Source of the DNA: Phycicoccus avicenniae
Lineage (GTDB): Bacteria; Actinomycetota; Actinomycetes; Actinomycetales; Dermatophilaceae
Direction of reading: 5' to 3'
Length of the DNA: 64,000 bases
NCBI RefSeq assembly: GCF_018139485.1
Contig: NZ_JAGSNF010000017.1
Coordinates: forward strand, 1-64,000
Part shown: one piece after another, positions 32,602-40,756 of the stretch
How the letters are laid out: every line of letters begins with the position of its first letter
Position numbering within the stretch: position 1 is the first letter of the stretch
Made by a program: the position numbers and the translations under genes
The notes under the pieces: model-generated
What the model saw: the letters and a program-made list of their open reading frames with translations, nothing else
Database searches by the model: none
What the model was told of the DNA's origin: nothing

Positions 32602-34053
32602 TCAGGCGTCGACCTCGGACCGGTCCTGCGACCAGAGCGTGTGGAAGGAGCCGTCCTTGTCGACCCGTCCGTAGGTGTGCGCGCCGAAGTAGTCCCGCAG
32701 GCCCTGGACGAGCGCCGCGGGCAGCCGCTCGGCCCGCAGGGCGTCGACGTAGGCGAGGACGGCCGAGAACACCGGCGCCGGGGTGCCGGACGCGACGGCC
32801 GCGGCGACGACCCGGCGCAGCGCCGGCAGCCGGTCGGCGACGAGCGCGGCGAACGTCGGCGTCGCGAGCAGGCTCGGGGCGTCCGGGTGCTCCTCGACCG
32901 CGTCGGCGATGTCACCGAGCAGCCGGGCGCGGATGATGCAGCCGTCCCGCCAGATCCGGGCGAGGTCGGCGGGATCGACGTCCCAGTCGTTCTCCGTCGA
33001 GCCGTTGCGGACCATGTCGAGGCCCTGGGCGTAGGACACGACCTTCGCGGCGTAGAGGGCCGCGGCGAGGTCCTCGACGGAGACCTCCGCCCCGGCCGGG
33101 TCCTCGGCGACGGCGAGCGCCTCGCGGACGGCGGCCCGGCGCTCGGTGTCACCGGAGGTCGAGCGGGCCATCGTCGCCTCGGCGATGCCGGTGACCGGGA
33201 CCCCGAGGTCGAGGGCGGTCTGGACGGTCCAGCGCCCCGTGCCCTTCTGCTCGGCGGCGTCGCGGACGACGTCGACGAACGGGCGGCCCGTCTCGCCGTC
33301 GGTGTGCGCCAGCACCTCGGCGGTGATCTCGACGAGGTAGGACTCCAGCTCGCCGCCGTTCCACTCCCGGAAGGTGTCGGCGATGGCGGTCGGCTCCATG
33401 CCGAGCGGGCCGCGCATGAGGTCGTAGGTCTCGGCGATGAGCTGCATGTCGGAGTACTCGATGCCGTTGTGCACCATCTTCACGAAGTGCCCGGCGCCGT
33501 CCGGCCCGATGAGGGTGCAGCACGGCTCGTCGTCGACATGGGCAGACGCGACCTCGAGGAAGGGCCCGAGCTCGGCGTAGGTGTCGGCGTCGCAGCCGGG
33601 CATGATCGACGGCCCCTCGAGCGCGCCGACCTCACCGCCGGACACCCCGACCCCGGCGTAGCGGATGCCCTTCTCGGCGAGCGCGGCGTGCCGGCGGCGG
33701 GTGTCGGCGAAGTGGGCGTTGCCGGCGTCGGCGACGATGTCGCCCTCGTCGAGCAGCGGAGTGAGCTCGTCGATGACGGCGTCCGTCCCGTCGCCGGCCT
33801 TGACCATGACGACGATCCGACGCGGCCGCTCGAGCGCGCCGACGAGGTCCTCGAGCGAGCGGGCCAGGGTGAAGTCGCCCTCGTCCCCGAACTCCTCGAC
33901 GAGCGCCTCGGCCTTGCTCGTCGTGCGGTTGTGCACCGCGACGCGGAACCCGTTCCGGGCGAAGTTGCGGGCGAGGTTGCGGCCCATGACGGCGAGGCCC
34001 GTCACCCCGATCTGGGCGGTGCCCTCGGTGGCCTCGGTGCTGTGCTCGCTCAC
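32602..34053 (-). CDS. gnd: NADP-dependent 6-phosphogluconate dehydrogenase (decarboxylating)
   Basis: 483 residues, standard long form. N-terminal NADP domain IGVTGLAVMGRNLARNFARNGF, HNRTTSKAEALVEEFG, catalytic region GVSGGEVGALEGPSIMPG and FVKMVHNGIEYSDMQLIAE, and C-terminal helical domain with QKGTGRWTVQTALDLGVP. Oxidative pentose-phosphate enzyme producing ribulose 5-phosphate, CO2 and NADPH. GTG start with an AGGAG site. Confidence 0.96.
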   Translation of the reverse strand: MSEHSTEATEGTAQIGVTGLAVMGRNLARNFARNGFRVAVHNRTTSKAEALVEEFGDEGDFTLARSLEDLVGALERPRRIVVMVKAGDGTDAVIDELTPLLDEGDIVADAGNAHFADTRRRHAALAEKGIRYAGVGVSGGEVGALEGPSIMPGCDADTYAELGPFLEVASAHVDDEPCCTLIGPDGAGHFVKMVHNGIEYSDMQLIAETYDLMRGPLGMEPTAIADTFREWNGGELESYLVEITAEVLAHTDGETGRPFVDVVRDAAEQKGTGRWTVQTALDLGVPVTGIAEATMARSTSGDTERRAAVREALAVAEDPAGAEVSVEDLAAALYAAKVVSYAQGLDMVRNGSTENDWDVDPADLARIWRDGCIIRARLLGDIADAVEEHPDAPSLLATPTFAALVADRLPALRRVVAAAVASGTPAPVFSAVLAYVDALRAERLPAALVQGLRDYFGAHTYGRVDKDGSFHTLWSQDRSEVDA

Positions 34054-34154
34054 GGGATGCTCCTGTCGTCGCTGAGAGGTGTGCTCGTCCTCCGCAACAG
34101 GTACCAGTCCGGCGCTCTTCCCCGCGGGGACGTCCCACCGCTCGACCGGCCGGC

Positions 34155-35651
34155 CTACAGGCGGCGGACGACCGCGCGTGAGCGCTTCAGCAGCGCCTCC
34201 CGCTTGTCCTCGTCGAACCCGTCCCACGTCCGGGTCACCATCTTGGAGCGGTGGTTGCTCTCGAAGACCTCGCGGTGGTGGTCGACGAACCCCCAGTAGA
34301 GGGCGTCCCAGTCCTCGCGCCACTCGCCGGTGCCGAAGTCCGTCATCTTCGTGAGGTAGTTGCTGCCCGAGACGTAGGGCTTCGTCGTGATGCCGGTGCC
34401 GGCCGCGAACTGCGACATCGCGTAGACGTTCGGGACCATGACCCAGTCGTAGGCGTCGACGAAGAACGCCATGAACCACTCGTAGACCTCGTCGGGGTCG
34501 GTGCGCAGCAGGCACATCGCGTTGCCGAGGACCATGAGCCGCTCGATGTGGTGGGCGTACCCCCGCTCGATGACGCCCGCGACGACGTGGTCGACGGGGT
34601 CGAGGCCGGTGCTCGCGTCCCACCAGCCGTCCGCGAGCGAGCGCCGGTGGTGCAGGTGGTTCGAGGTCCGCATCCGCCGTCCGTAGAGGTGGTACGTCGC
34701 CCGCATGTACTCGCGCCAGCCGATGACCTGGCGGACGAACCCCTCGAGGGACGGCAGGTCGACACCCTGCTCCTCGGCCCCGTCGAGAACGGCGTCGAGC
34801 ACCTCGCGCGGCGAGAGCAGCCCGCAGTTGAGCATCGGGGTGATGACGGCGTGGAAGACGAACGGGTGCTCCGTCGACACGGCGTCCTCGTACGGGCCGA
34901 ACTCCGCGAGCCGCTCGTCGACGAACTCCCGCAGCGCCTCCCGGGCCTGCTCGTGCGTCACCGGCCAGTCGAAGGTGTCGGCCCGGCCGGGGGCGTCGGG
35001 GAAGGCCTCGCCGACCCAGGCGATCGCCTCGTCGACCTCGGGCAGCCGGTCCGGGGAGGACCGGGTCGGCACCTGGTGCTTCTTCGGTAGCTTCTTGCGG
35101 TTCTCGGGGTCGAACGACCACTGCCCCCCGACGGGCCGGTCGCCGTCCTTCCCCTCGACGAGGACGTCGAAGCGCCGGCGCTGCCACTGGTAGAAGGACG
35201 CCATCCGCGCCCGGTTCTCGCCGAACCACTCGGTGAGCTCGGGCCGGGTCGTGAGGAAGTTCGGGGTCTCCTCGACGTCCTCGGGAGTCAGCTCGACCCC
35301 CGCCTCGTCGAAGGCCTTGCGGACGTCGCGCAGCAGCCAGTCGTCGACGACGTCGTGCAGCCGCACCTCGTCGGGGTCGGCCTCCTTCAGCAGGTCCCGC
35401 AGCCGGGTCCGGGTCTTGCGGCGGGCGTCGGTCTCGATGACGTCGACGTCGAAGCCGGCGTCCCGGAGCCGCCCGGCGAAGAGCCGCATCGACGCGCGGT
35501 GCAGGACGAGCTTCTGGGCGTGGAACGGCTGCTGGCGGAAGAGCAGGTCGTCCTCGACGAGCACGAACCGCGTCCCCTCGGGCTCCTCGAGGTGGGACGC
35601 GAAGAGCTGGTGCGGGAAGACGACGCGCAGTCGTCGCGGGGAGCCGGCCAT
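34155..35651 (-). CDS. Photolyase/cryptochrome-related protein (PhrB/DPRP family) lacking the Fe-S cysteines
   Basis: 498 residues of the deoxyribodipyrimidine photolyase-related family: RVVFPHQLFASHLEEPEG, WQRRRFDVLVEGKDGDRPVGGQWSFDPENRKKLP, GWREYMRATYHLYGRRMRTSNHLHHRRSLADGWW, and YAHHIERLMVLGNAMCLLRTDPDEVYEWFMAFFVDAYDWVMVPNVYAMSQFAAGTGITTKPYVSGSNYL. In [4Fe-4S] members the next stretch carries CxxC and later CP before LYW; here it reads MTDFGTGEWREDWDALYWGF without cysteines. TACGGT 6 nt before the ATG (leaderless). Divergent from the carotenoid operon, as in light-response loci. Confidence 0.85.
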   Translation of the reverse strand: MAGSPRRLRVVFPHQLFASHLEEPEGTRFVLVEDDLLFRQQPFHAQKLVLHRASMRLFAGRLRDAGFDVDVIETDARRKTRTRLRDLLKEADPDEVRLHDVVDDWLLRDVRKAFDEAGVELTPEDVEETPNFLTTRPELTEWFGENRARMASFYQWQRRRFDVLVEGKDGDRPVGGQWSFDPENRKKLPKKHQVPTRSSPDRLPEVDEAIAWVGEAFPDAPGRADTFDWPVTHEQAREALREFVDERLAEFGPYEDAVSTEHPFVFHAVITPMLNCGLLSPREVLDAVLDGAEEQGVDLPSLEGFVRQVIGWREYMRATYHLYGRRMRTSNHLHHRRSLADGWWDASTGLDPVDHVVAGVIERGYAHHIERLMVLGNAMCLLRTDPDEVYEWFMAFFVDAYDWVMVPNVYAMSQFAAGTGITTKPYVSGSNYLTKMTDFGTGEWREDWDALYWGFVDHHREVFESNHRSKMVTRTWDGFDEDKREALLKRSRAVVRRL

Positions 35652-35657
35652 GCCCCG

Positions 35658-35663
35658 ACCGTA
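35658..35663 (-). promoter_or_regulatory. -10 hexamer (TACGGT) of the photolyase-like gene
   Basis: TACGGT on the minus strand, 6 nt before the ATG at 35651. Confidence 0.55.
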
Positions 35664-35791
35664 GACCGCCGCACCGGCCCTTCCGCCCCCGCCGGCCGGC
35701 TGTCGAATCTTTGCCGGCGCCCACTTCGCCCTCACCGTCCCCGATGGTTAGATCGAGACCCAGCACGCACGACGGATTGGTGACACCACGG

Positions 35792-36913
35792 ATGAGCGCG
35801 CAGGCCACGCCATCGACCGCTGCCCCGGGCGCGGACCCGGAGGCCCGTGCGGTCATGGCCGAGGTCGACGGCGTGCTCGACCGGGTCCTCGACGACGTCG
35901 CCGCCCTCCTCGCGGAGGCCACGGACCACGACACCGACCCGGCCCGCGCCACCCCCGGCCCCCTCGTCGTCGACCTCGTCGACGAGCTGCGCGAGCGGGT
36001 CCACCACCCCGGGAAGCGGCTCCGCCCGCTCGTCGCCCACCTCGGCTGGTCGGCTGCCGGCGGGGACGACGCGACCCGCGGCCGCCTCGTCGAGGTCGCC
36101 GCCGCGCTGGAGCTGCTCCATCTCTTCGCCCTCATCCAGGACGACGTCATGGACCGGTCGGCCGCCCGTCGCGGCCGGCCGACCCTCCACGTCGTCGGCG
36201 CCGAGCGGCACCGCGAGCGCGGCGGTCTCGGCGACCCCGAGCTCTTCGGGGACAGCGTCGCAACCCTCGTCTCCGACCTCGCCCTGTCCGAGGCCACGCT
36301 GCTCGCGGCGACCGGCGGCCCCCGGGTGGCCAGGACCTGGCGGCTCATGGCGGCGGAGCTCGTCGAGGGGCAGCTCCTCGACGTGTCGCACACGGCGGGG
36401 CGCGGCCGCGACCTCACGACGTCGATGCGGATCGCCCGGGCCAAGAGCAGCCGGTACACGATCGGCCGCCCGCTCCAGCTCGGCGCGCTCGTCGCCGGCG
36501 CCGACGACGACCTCGTCGCCCGCCTCCTCAGCTGGGGTGACCTCGTCGGCGACGCGTTCGCCGTCCGCGACGACGTCCTCGGCGTCTGGGGGGACCCGAC
36601 CCTCACCGGCAAGCCGGCCGGGGACGACCTGCGCTCCGGCAAGCCGACGGCGCTCCTCGTCTGGGCGGCCGAGATGCTGCCGGACTCCGAGCGCTTTCTC
36701 CTCGAGCGGTGCGACGCCGGCCGCCTCGACGACCTCGACGTGGCCCGCCTCCAGCGCGCGATGGAGGAGGCCGGGGTGTACCGCCGCGCCGAGGCCCTGC
36801 TGCGCGACCTCCTCGAGCAGGCGGACGAGGTCCTCGCCGACCTAGACCCCGACGAGCGCACCGCCGCGTCGCTGCGCGGCCTCGCCGAGACCGTGGCGTG
36901 GCGCGACCGATGA
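35792..36913 (+). CDS. crtE: Geranylgeranyl diphosphate synthase
   Basis: 373 residues of trans-polyprenyl diphosphate synthase. GKRLRP at about 74-79 binds IPP; first Asp-rich motif DDVMD (117-121); second RDDVLGVWGD. Short-chain geometry and position at the head of crtIB indicate GGPP synthase. First gene of a seven-gene operon in which starts and stops overlap or touch. The promoter should lie in the 140 bp shared with the photolyase-like gene. ATG at 35792 chosen; a GTG at 35780 is possible. Confidence 0.92.
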   Translation: MSAQATPSTAAPGADPEARAVMAEVDGVLDRVLDDVAALLAEATDHDTDPARATPGPLVVDLVDELRERVHHPGKRLRPLVAHLGWSAAGGDDATRGRLVEVAAALELLHLFALIQDDVMDRSAARRGRPTLHVVGAERHRERGGLGDPELFGDSVATLVSDLALSEATLLAATGGPRVARTWRLMAAELVEGQLLDVSHTAGRGRDLTTSMRIARAKSSRYTIGRPLQLGALVAGADDDLVARLLSWGDLVGDAFAVRDDVLGVWGDPTLTGKPAGDDLRSGKPTALLVWAAEMLPDSERFLLERCDAGRLDDLDVARLQRAMEEAGVYRRAEALLRDLLEQADEVLADLDPDERTAASLRGLAETVAWRDR

Positions 36914-38430
36914 GGGTCGTCGTCCTCGGCGCCGGGCTGTCCGGCCTCGCCGCCGCGTGCCACCTCGTCGGCGACGGCCACGACGTGACCGTCCTCGAGC
37001 GCGACGACGTCGTCGGTGGGCGCGCCGGGCTGCTGCACCTCGGCGACTTCCGCATCGACCCGGGACCCGTCGTCATGACGATGCCCGAGCTGCTGCACCG
37101 TCCGCTGCGGGCCGCCGGCGTCGCCGACCCCGAGGCGTACGCCCCGATGCGCCGGCTCGACCCGGCCTACCGCGCCGTGTTCGACGACGGGTCCGAGCTG
37201 TCGGTGCGCGCCGACATGGCCGACCTGCGCGAGGAGGTCCGCCGGCTCTCCGGCCCGGCCGACGCGGCGTCCTTCGACCGCTTCCTCGACTGGCTCGAGG
37301 AGCTGCACGACGTCGAGTTCGACACCTTCATCGACCGGAACATCGACTCCCCGCTCGACCTCGTCCGCTCCCCCGTGACGGCCGCCCGGCTGCTGCGGCT
37401 CGGCGGGCTGGGGGCGCTCGGCCCGAAGGTCGCCTCGTTCTTCGACGACGAGCGGCTGCACAAGATCTTCGGCTTCCAGTCCCTGTACGCGGGGGTCGCC
37501 CCCGCGTCGGCCCGCGCCGTCTTCGCCGTCATCACGTACATGGACACCGTCCGCGGCGTCTTCTACCCCGACGGCGGCATGCACGCCGTGCCGCGCGCGA
37601 TGGCCCGCGCGCTCGACGAGGCCGGGGTGCCGGTCCACCTCGGGGTCGAGGCCGCCGAGGTGCTGCGCCGGGCCGACGGCGCGGTCGCCGGCGTCCGGAC
37701 CGCCGACGGTGAGCGCGTCGCCGCGGATGCCGTCGTCTGCACCCTCGACCTGCCGGTCGCCTACGACCGGCTGCTCCCGGGCGTCACCGCCCCGCGTGCC
37801 GCGCGCCGGGGCGAGTTCTCGCCGTCGGCCGTCGTCTGGCACGTCGGGGCGAACGGGGCGCCGGGCCCGCACCTCGGCCACCACAACATCCACTTCGGGG
37901 CGGAGTGGGACGGCGCCTTCGAGGCCCTCATCGACCGCCGCGAGCTCATGCCCGACCCGTCCCGGCTCGTCACCGTCCCGTCGGTGACCGACCCGACGGC
38001 GGCCCCGGAGGGCTCCAGTACCCTCTACGTCCTCGAGCCGGTCCCGCACCTCGGCTCGCGCCTGGACTGGTCCCGCGAGGCCGGGCCGATGCGCGAGCGG
38101 CTGCACGCTTTCCTCGAGGCCGGCGGCTACCCGAGCGACGTCGTCGAGGAGCGGCTCGTCACCCCGCAGGACTGGGCCGACCAGGGCCTGCACCTCGGCA
38201 CCCCCTTCGCTCTCGCCCACACCTTCGGCCAGAGCGGCCCGTTCCGCCCGAGCAACGTCGACCGCCGCGTCCCCGGCCTCGTCTTCGCGGGGTCCGGGAC
38301 GACCCCGGGCGTCGGGGTGCCGATGGTCCTCGTGAGCGGCCGGCTCGCCGCCGAGCGGGTGCAGGACTACGCCGGCGCGGCCCGGCCCTCGCGGCGGCCG
38401 GCGGGCCGACCCGCCAGAATGGCCCGGTGA
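36910..38430 (+). CDS. crtI: Phytoene desaturase
   Basis: 506 residues, CrtI family. FAD-binding VVVLGAGLSGLAAACHLVGDGHDVTVLERDDVVGGRAG at the N-terminus; VFYPDGGMHAVPRAMARAL in the middle; C-terminal carotenoid-dehydrogenase signature VPGLVFAGSGTTPGVGVPMVLVSGRLAAE. Converts phytoene to lycopene. ATGA overlap with crtE and GTGA overlap with crtB. Confidence 0.95.
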   Translation: MRVVVLGAGLSGLAAACHLVGDGHDVTVLERDDVVGGRAGLLHLGDFRIDPGPVVMTMPELLHRPLRAAGVADPEAYAPMRRLDPAYRAVFDDGSELSVRADMADLREEVRRLSGPADAASFDRFLDWLEELHDVEFDTFIDRNIDSPLDLVRSPVTAARLLRLGGLGALGPKVASFFDDERLHKIFGFQSLYAGVAPASARAVFAVITYMDTVRGVFYPDGGMHAVPRAMARALDEAGVPVHLGVEAAEVLRRADGAVAGVRTADGERVAADAVVCTLDLPVAYDRLLPGVTAPRAARRGEFSPSAVVWHVGANGAPGPHLGHHNIHFGAEWDGAFEALIDRRELMPDPSRLVTVPSVTDPTAAPEGSSTLYVLEPVPHLGSRLDWSREAGPMRERLHAFLEAGGYPSDVVEERLVTPQDWADQGLHLGTPFALAHTFGQSGPFRPSNVDRRVPGLVFAGSGTTPGVGVPMVLVSGRLAAERVQDYAGAARPSRRPAGRPARMAR

Positions 38431-39341
38431 GCACGCCCGGACCCGCCGACCTGACCGAGGGCTACCGGCGGTGCGCGGACGTCACGCGCCGGTACGGCAC
38501 GACGTACTGGTGGGGCGCCCGACTGCTGCCGACGACCTCTCGCCGGCACGTCCACGCCGTCTACACCCTCGCCCGGCTCGCGGACGACATCGTCGACGAC
38601 GCGGGGCCGCGGCCCGGCCCGGGGACCGCGGCCGAGCTCGACGCCTTCGAGGCCCGGTTCCACGACGCCGTCGACACCGGGAGCTCGAGCGACCCGGTCA
38701 TGGCGGCGATCGGGCACTCGGTGCGGGCGTGCGACATCCCCCGTGAGGCGTTCGACCGCTTCTTCGGCGCGATGCGGGCCGACCTCACCCAGCGGACCTA
38801 CGAGACGTGGGACGACCTCCTCGGCTACATGGACGGCAGCGCGGCCGTCATCGGCGAGATGATGCTGCCCGTCCTCGAGCCGCGGCGCGAGGCCCGCGCA
38901 CCGGCCCGCGCCCTCGGACTCGCCTTCCAGCTGACGAACTTCCTCCGCGACGTCGACGAGGACCTGGACCGCGGCCGGGTCTACGTCCCGCAGGAGGACC
39001 TGCGCCGGTTCGGGGCCGACCCGTGGGCCCGCGCCGCGACCCCGGAGTGGCGGGCGCTCATGGCCTTCGAGATCCAGCGCAACCGGGCCCTCTACCGCGA
39101 GGCCGACGCCGGCATCCCGCTCCTGCCCCCGGCCTCGCGCCGCTGCGTCGCGACCGCCCGGGTCCTCTACGCCCGCATCCTCGAGCGGATCGAGGCCGCC
39201 GACCACGACGTCTTCGCCGGGCGGGTCCGGGTGCCGACCTCCCGCAAGCTCGGCCTCGCCGGGCGGATGGTGCTCTCCCGCGACCCGATGCGGCTCGTCC
39301 GGCGGGACCGGGCCGCCCTCGTGACCGACGGGGCGGTCTGA
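38427..39341 (+). CDS. crtB: Phytoene synthase
   Basis: 304 residues. The two Mg-diphosphate motifs are DDIVDD (about 53-58) and the NFLRDVDEDLDRGRVYVP signature; YGTTYWWGARLLP at the N-terminus is typical. Condenses two GGPP to phytoene. Starts at GTG in a GTGA overlap with crtI; crtYc follows 2 nt after its stop. Confidence 0.95.
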   Translation: MSTPGPADLTEGYRRCADVTRRYGTTYWWGARLLPTTSRRHVHAVYTLARLADDIVDDAGPRPGPGTAAELDAFEARFHDAVDTGSSSDPVMAAIGHSVRACDIPREAFDRFFGAMRADLTQRTYETWDDLLGYMDGSAAVIGEMMLPVLEPRREARAPARALGLAFQLTNFLRDVDEDLDRGRVYVPQEDLRRFGADPWARAATPEWRALMAFEIQRNRALYREADAGIPLLPPASRRCVATARVLYARILERIEAADHDVFAGRVRVPTSRKLGLAGRMVLSRDPMRLVRRDRAALVTDGAV

Positions 39342-39343
39342 GC

Positions 39344-39709
39344 GTGGACGACCGCTACCAGTACCTGCTCCTCATGGCCGGCTGCCTCGCGATCACGCTG
39401 CCGCTCGAGGTCGTCCTGCGCGCCCGGGTCTACCGGCGGCCGCGGCGGCTGCTCCTCGCGATGCTGCCGATGCTCGTCGTCTTCGTCGCGTGGGACCTGC
39501 TCGGCATCCACCGGGGGCACTGGACCTACAGCGAGCAGTACACGACCGGCATCCTCCTGCCCTTCGACATGCCCCTCGAGGAGCTCGTCTTCTTCGTCGT
39601 CATCCCGGTCTGCGGGCTGCTGACCTACGAGGCCGTCGGGACCGTCCTCGACCTCGCCCGCCGGTGGTCGCGTCGCGGTGAGCCGGAGCGGAGCGGCGCC
39701 GATGCCTGA
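39344..39709 (+). CDS. crtYc: Lycopene cyclase subunit (CrtYc-type)
   Basis: 121-residue membrane protein with three hydrophobic segments and the family motif FDMPLEELVFFVVIP (PxEE...FF). Heterodimeric lycopene cyclases of actinobacteria have two such subunits. The absence of a lycopene elongase (CrtEb) and presence of CrtU point to beta-cyclisation, giving beta-carotene, rather than C50 chemistry. GTG start 2 nt after crtB. Confidence 0.88.
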   Translation: MDDRYQYLLLMAGCLAITLPLEVVLRARVYRRPRRLLLAMLPMLVVFVAWDLLGIHRGHWTYSEQYTTGILLPFDMPLEELVFFVVIPVCGLLTYEAVGTVLDLARRWSRRGEPERSGADA

Positions 39710-40025
39710 GTACACGATCCTCGCCGTGCTGTCCGTGCTGCTCACCGTCGCGGTGGAGCGGCTGTGGCTGCGGACCGGCATCTTCGGCACGGCGAAGTAC
39801 TGGGTGGCGATGGCCATCGTCTTCGCGTTCCAGGTCCCCGTCGACGGATGGCTGACGAAGCTGTCGGCGCCGGTCGTCATCTACGACGAGGCATTCAGCT
39901 CCGGCGTGCGCTTCCCCTGGGACATCCCCGTCGAGGACTTCCTCTTCGGGTTCAGCATGGTGACCCTGACGATCATGACGTGGGTCCGGCTCGGCCGGCG
40001 CACCACAGACGAGGAGACTGGATGA
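39702..40025 (+). CDS. crtYd: Lycopene cyclase subunit (CrtYd-type)
   Basis: 107-residue membrane protein with three helices and PWDIPVEDFLFGFSMV, the second-subunit form of the cyclase motif. Overlaps crtYc by 8 bp and crtT by ATGA, so the two cyclase subunits are made together. Confidence 0.88.
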   Translation: MPEYTILAVLSVLLTVAVERLWLRTGIFGTAKYWVAMAIVFAFQVPVDGWLTKLSAPVVIYDEAFSSGVRFPWDIPVEDFLFGFSMVTLTIMTWVRLGRRTTDEETG

Positions 40026-40756
40026 GCACTGACGACTGGGTCCTCGCCGAGGCGTTCGACCGCGCCGCGCCGACGTACGACGCGATGGTCGCGCTCTCGC
40101 CCGGCTACCACGACCAGCTGCGGACGGCCGCCGAGGCGCTCGTCGACGGGCTGCCGACGACCGGGTCCGACGCGCACGTCCTCGACCTCGGCTGCGGCTC
40201 CGGCGCCTCGACCCGGGCGGTCCTCGACGCGTGGGAGGTCTCGTCGTTCGACGGCCTGCTCTCGGTCACCGGGGTCGACGCGTCCGAGGGGATGGTCGCG
40301 CAGGCCCGGGCCAAGACCTGGCCGGAGGAGGTGTCCTTCGTCGTCGAGGACGCCGTGACCCACCTGCGGACGCTGCCGGACGACTCGGTCGACGGCGTGC
40401 TCGGGGCGTACCTGCTGCGCAACGTCCCGGACCGGCAGGCCGTCGTCGACGAGGTCGCCCGCGTCCTGCGACCCGGTGGGGTGTTCGTCGTCCACGACTA
40501 CTCGGTCGCCGGCAGCGCGCGCGCCCGGGCGGTCTGGGCGGCCGTCTGCCACGGCATCATCATCCCGCTCGCCGCGGTGAAGCGGTCCGACGTCCCGCTG
40601 CACCGCTACCTCTACACGAGCGTCCGCGACTTCGACTCCGTCGCACGGGTCTGCGAGCGCCTGCAGGCCGCCGGGCTCGTCGGGGTGCGCCACCGGTCCT
40701 ACCCGGGATGGCAGGACGGCGTCGTCCACACCGTCGTCGGGAGCGCCCCGGCGTGA
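40022..40756 (+). CDS. crtT: SAM-dependent methyltransferase of the carotenoid operon (CrtT-like)
   Basis: 244 residues. SAM motif VLDLGCGSGASTRAVLDAW at about 58-76, UbiE-like VLRPGGVFVVHDYSVAGSARARAVW and SDVPLHRYLYTSVRDFDSV. It occupies the crtT slot of Streptomyces crtY-crtT-crtU clusters, whose own role remains unclear. ATGA overlap with crtYd, GTGA overlap with crtU. Confidence 0.82.
   Translation: MSTDDWVLAEAFDRAAPTYDAMVALSPGYHDQLRTAAEALVDGLPTTGSDAHVLDLGCGSGASTRAVLDAWEVSSFDGLLSVTGVDASEGMVAQARAKTWPEEVSFVVEDAVTHLRTLPDDSVDGVLGAYLLRNVPDRQAVVDEVARVLRPGGVFVVHDYSVAGSARARAVWAAVCHGIIIPLAAVKRSDVPLHRYLYTSVRDFDSVARVCERLQAAGLVGVRHRSYPGWQDGVVHTVVGSAPA

Noticed and set aside
32602-38220. 1872-codon minus-strand frame across gnd, photolyase and crt genes
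   Set aside because: Only the gnd part (32602-34053) has family motifs; the rest is a shadow of genes in other frames.
39344-40025. C50 carotenoid (CrtYe/CrtYf, decaprenoxanthin type) pathway
   Set aside because: No UbiA-like lycopene elongase (CrtEb) is present and the operon ends with CrtU, which uses beta-carotene.
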